From the NCBI GenBank assembly GCA_019359215.1, contig JAHHHS010000076.1, positions 1 to 33,754 of the forward strand: a stretch of DNA of 33,754 nucleotides. Direction: 5' to 3'. A model generated the notes under the pieces. That model worked only from the letters and a program-made list of their open reading frames with translations. It searched no databases and was not told the DNA's origin. Positions 30,860 to 33,754 of this stretch are shown one piece after another (positions within the stretch are counted from its first letter, which is position 1; every line of letters begins with the position of its first letter). This DNA is from Nostoc indistinguendum CM1-VF10. Lineage in GTDB: Bacteria > Cyanobacteriota > Cyanobacteriia > Cyanobacteriales > Nostocaceae. Made by a program: the position numbers and the translations under genes.

Positions 30860-33586
30860 ATGCTTATGGCTAAAACAACTAGGATTTTTAGCGCGAATTT
30901 TATAAAAATTAAAAAACAAAGGCAGTCAGGGCGTTGGCAGAACACGAGGCTGGCTTACTTTTTACGCTTGCCTTTGTACTTTCTGATAGGATTGCTATGC
31001 ATCCTTAGTTCACCCGTGCTGGCAAAAGTTCCTGGCACAATTAATTCCTCATCTCAACTACCAATTAACAGTATTACGTCGCTGGCTGTGACCTCTGACC
31101 CGGCCTCACTACTACAACAAGGCAAAGCTTTATACGATAGCGGAAAATTTGCCAAGGCGGTAGAAGTGTTACAAGGAGCTGTGCAAGCATATAAGCAACA
31201 AGGGGAGAATCTTAGACTGGCAGCAACACTGAGTAATCTTTCCTTAGCTTACCAACAACTCGGTGCGTGGAATCAGGCACAGCAGGCAATTACAGAGAGC
31301 TTAAATTTGCTCAATGAACAGGGTGACAACCAAAATCTGCAAATATTTGCCCAATCACTGGATATTCAAGGTCGTCTCCAACTGACAATGGGACAGGCAG
31401 ACAAGGCTTTAGCAACTTGGCAGCAGACAGAAGAAATTTATAGGCAAGCAGATAATAAAAGCGGCGTGGTGCGATCGCAAATTAATCAAGCACAGGCGTG
31501 GCGAAGCCAAGGATTTTATCCTCGCGCTATCAAAACACTCGAACAGGTAAGCCAGACGTTAAAATCTCAACCAGACTCTATAGAAAAGACAGTGACTTTG
31601 CGATCGCTCGGTGATACCCTTTTGGTATTAGGTGATTTGGAAAAGTCACGTCAGGCGTTAGAAGAAAGTCTAATAATTGCTCGAAATCTGCAATCAAACG
31701 CTGATATTGGGGCCAGTCTGTTCAGCCTGGGAAATAATGCCCGTAAACAAGAAGACATACCAAAGGCAATCGCCTATTATCAACAAACAGTTGCAGCATC
31801 TCCCTCACCCCTGATAAAAGCCCAAGCGCAACTCAATCACTTGAGTCTACTCATTGAAGATAAACGAGCGGCAGAGGTTCAAACTATCTTGCCGTTGGTA
31901 GAGTCTCAAATCGAGCAACTCCCCCTTAGTCGTGCTAGTGTTTACGCTCAAGTTAACTTTTCTGAAAGTCTGGCAAAAGTCAAGAGTGGTATATTGCAAG
32001 CATCAAGTCAAAATTATTACTCAGGATTCAGCACTAAAGACTCAGCAGTATTACTTGCCAACGCCATCCAAGAATCTCAGAGTTTAGGGGACAAGCGAGC
32101 AGAAGCCTATGCGCTGAAGAGTTTAGGCGGCTTGTATGAAGAAACCAAGCAGTGGAAAGAGGCGCAACAGCTTACACGGCAAGGATTAGCTTTAGCACAG
32201 AGCAGCAATGCACCAGAAATTACCTATTCCTTGGAGTGGCAATTAGGTAGATTGCTCTGGGCACAAAAAGATATTAATGGTGCGATCGCAGCGTATGATT
32301 CTGCTGTAGGCACTCTCGAGTCTCTTCGCAGAGACTTAGTAGCCAATAAAGATGTGGTGAACCAGGATGTGCAATTCAACTTCCGGGACAGCGTGGAACC
32401 CGTTTACCGAGAGTCAGTAGAATTACTCCTGAAATCTCAAGAAGGAAAACCACCAGATGAAAAAATATTGGAGAAAGCACGAGAGCGCATTGAAGCACTC
32501 CAGCTAGCAGAATTGGACGACTTTTTCCGGGAAGCTTGCCTACAAGGCCAGAGAGTAGCCCTCGATCAAGTGGTAGATAAAGATAATCCCACGGCTGCCA
32601 TCTTTTATCCGATTATTCTTCCTGACGAACTCCAGGTAATTGTCAAAATTCCCAAACAACCTCTACAAAGCTACAGTAACAAGATATCCCAAGCAAACGT
32701 AGATAAACTCTTAGTAGAACTGCGAAAAAATCTTGTCAATCCTACCGCAACCAAAGTCGTTCAAACCCAGGCACACCAGGTTTACGACTGGCTGCTCAAA
32801 CCTATGGAGTCACAATTGCAAAAAAGTGGAGTAAATACCCTAGTATTTGTGCTGGATGGACAGTTACGCAATTTACCAATGGCCGCTCTCTATGATGGTA
32901 AGCAATACTTGGTAGAGAAATATGCAGTTGCTCTGAGCGTGGGTCTGCAACTCCTCGACCCTAAACCGCTAGTACAACAGCAATTAAGAGCCTTAACAGC
33001 AGGACTGACTCAGCCACCACCAGGTTTTTCCGAGTTTGCACCGTTGCTTGCGATTAAATCTGAATTCGAGGGCATTACCAAAGCAGGTGTCTCGACAACT
33101 AGCTTACTAGATGGAGATTTTAAGAAAAAGAATTTAGAGAGTCAAATTGGTGATACTTCATTCAACATAGTCCATTTAGCAACCCACGGTCAGTTTAGTT
33201 CTCGTCTTGAAGACACTTTTATTTTGGATTTTGATGGTCAGATTAATGTCAAGGATTTTGATACTCTCTTTCGCAGTCAGGGGAAAAGTATAGTAGAGCT
33301 ATTAGTTTTGAGTGCTTGCCAGACAGCAACAGGAGACAGCCGTGCAACACTCGGTCTTGCAGGAGCAGCTGTACGAGCTGGGGCACGCAGTACTATAGCC
33401 TCCCTGTGGCAGATTGATGATCAATCGACAGCAATGTTTGTTAGTGCCTTCTATCGAGAACTCAAGAGTGGCAAAATCACCAAAGCCGAAGCAATCCACC
33501 GTGCCCAGCTAGAGCTGCTGAAACATCCTAACTACAAAGCACCAAGCTTTTGGTCTGCTTATGTGTTGATTGGGAATTGGTTGTAA
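30860..33586 (+). CDS. Exported TPR-CHAT domain protein with intact His/Cys pair
   Basis: The 908-residue protein starts with a basic segment, then a hydrophobic stretch (YFLIGLLCILSSPVLA, about 38-54) ending like a signal peptide, so most of it should be outside the plasma membrane. TPR-like repeats span about 80-510 (ASLLQQGKALYDSGKFAKAV; AATLSNLSLAYQQLGAWNQA; GASLFSLGNNARKQEDIPKA). The CHAT domain occupies about 610-908. It has His776 in VHLATHG and Cys820 in LSACQTA, the expected caspase-like pair, then GARSTIASLWQIDD and the usual ending FWSAYVLIG. Many cyanobacteria have several such proteins; their substrates are unknown. Met3 is an alternative start. The gene follows a long intergenic region and has no visible partner. 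Confidence 0.9.
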   Translation: MLMAKTTRIFSANFIKIKKQRQSGRWQNTRLAYFLRLPLYFLIGLLCILSSPVLAKVPGTINSSSQLPINSITSLAVTSDPASLLQQGKALYDSGKFAKAVEVLQGAVQAYKQQGENLRLAATLSNLSLAYQQLGAWNQAQQAITESLNLLNEQGDNQNLQIFAQSLDIQGRLQLTMGQADKALATWQQTEEIYRQADNKSGVVRSQINQAQAWRSQGFYPRAIKTLEQVSQTLKSQPDSIEKTVTLRSLGDTLLVLGDLEKSRQALEESLIIARNLQSNADIGASLFSLGNNARKQEDIPKAIAYYQQTVAASPSPLIKAQAQLNHLSLLIEDKRAAEVQTILPLVESQIEQLPLSRASVYAQVNFSESLAKVKSGILQASSQNYYSGFSTKDSAVLLANAIQESQSLGDKRAEAYALKSLGGLYEETKQWKEAQQLTRQGLALAQSSNAPEITYSLEWQLGRLLWAQKDINGAIAAYDSAVGTLESLRRDLVANKDVVNQDVQFNFRDSVEPVYRESVELLLKSQEGKPPDEKILEKARERIEALQLAELDDFFREACLQGQRVALDQVVDKDNPTAAIFYPIILPDELQVIVKIPKQPLQSYSNKISQANVDKLLVELRKNLVNPTATKVVQTQAHQVYDWLLKPMESQLQKSGVNTLVFVLDGQLRNLPMAALYDGKQYLVEKYAVALSVGLQLLDPKPLVQQQLRALTAGLTQPPPGFSEFAPLLAIKSEFEGITKAGVSTTSLLDGDFKKKNLESQIGDTSFNIVHLATHGQFSSRLEDTFILDFDGQINVKDFDTLFRSQGKSIVELLVLSACQTATGDSRATLGLAGAAVRAGARSTIASLWQIDDQSTAMFVSAFYRELKSGKITKAEAIHRAQLELLKHPNYKAPSFWSAYVLIGNWL

Positions 33587-33754
33587 ATAACTCCATACAA
33601 CTTAAAAAACCGGGGATCTCGACTGAGTAGATTGTCAAGAGATCGAAGGTATAGGAATAATTATAACAATAGAAAAATCTGTGAACTATTGTAGTTGTCC
33701 TTCATGTGGAAGAATCACTCAAAGCATACATCAAAATCATTGGCGAACGATTCA
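33587..33754. other. Right edge, nothing identified
   Basis: About 170 bases after the CHAT gene. A weak hairpin (ACAATAG near 33665 with CTATTGT near 33687) is the only structure. A short frame from an ATG near 33705 stays open to the edge, but it has no recognisable sequence. Confidence 0.4.

Noticed and set aside
33705..33754. Start of a further gene at the right edge
   Set aside because: The frame is only 16 codons, has no ribosome site and no recognisable sequence.

Overview
The window looks like chromosomal DNA from a filamentous, heterocyst-forming cyanobacterium (Nostoc/Nostocales). Four lines of evidence support this: very many HIP1 octamers (GCGATCGC); runs of degenerate heptamer repeats (GGGCATT, ATGACTA and GGAGCAG types) between genes; GC-rich dispersed palindromic repeats; and cyanobacterial families (MysC-type ATP-grasp, CyaB-type GAF-GAF-PAS adenylate cyclase, DUF3122, DUF1517, DUF1802, EbsA, MgdA-type glycosyltransferase). 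No tRNA, rRNA, CRISPR array or phage module was seen.

Layout. 1-410 is the end of an IS1-family element inserted into a decayed copy of a mycosporine-type ATP-grasp gene, followed by a second decayed piece. The intact mysC-like gene follows (411-1739). Next come a CyaB-type adenylate cyclase (minus), a DUF3122 secreted protein, a small disordered protein, TyrA (minus), a long pentapeptide-repeat protein, DUF1517, a Gly/Ser/Arg-rich lipoprotein and a small membrane protein. A decayed stretch follows, in which a truncated Uma2 gene abuts an APC permease lacking its N-terminus and apparently its central part. HIT and recR lie beyond; recR has no standard start codon where its conserved N-terminus begins.

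13672-18422 is the most interesting block: a minus-strand gene pair. The promoter-proximal gene (232 aa) is a stand-alone paralogue of the N-terminal part of the distal gene (1287 aa), which adds TPR repeats and a C-terminal CHAT (caspase-like) domain. In that CHAT domain the expected catalytic His is Arg while the Cys is kept. A separate TPR-CHAT protein at the right end (30860-33586) has a signal peptide and an intact His/Cys pair.

Between these lie dnaX (intein-free, with a dispersed repeat in frame in its linker), an MgdA-type glycosyltransferase (minus), an ebsA homologue broken by one in-frame stop, a membrane-anchored GTPase, gamma-glutamyltransferase, a small unknown protein, DUF1802 and an aldo/keto reductase. 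Most genes are single transcription units separated by hairpins. A strong orphan terminator at 30617-30645 suggests an unannotated transcript.

Functional calls come from reading motifs and remembered families; no search was run.
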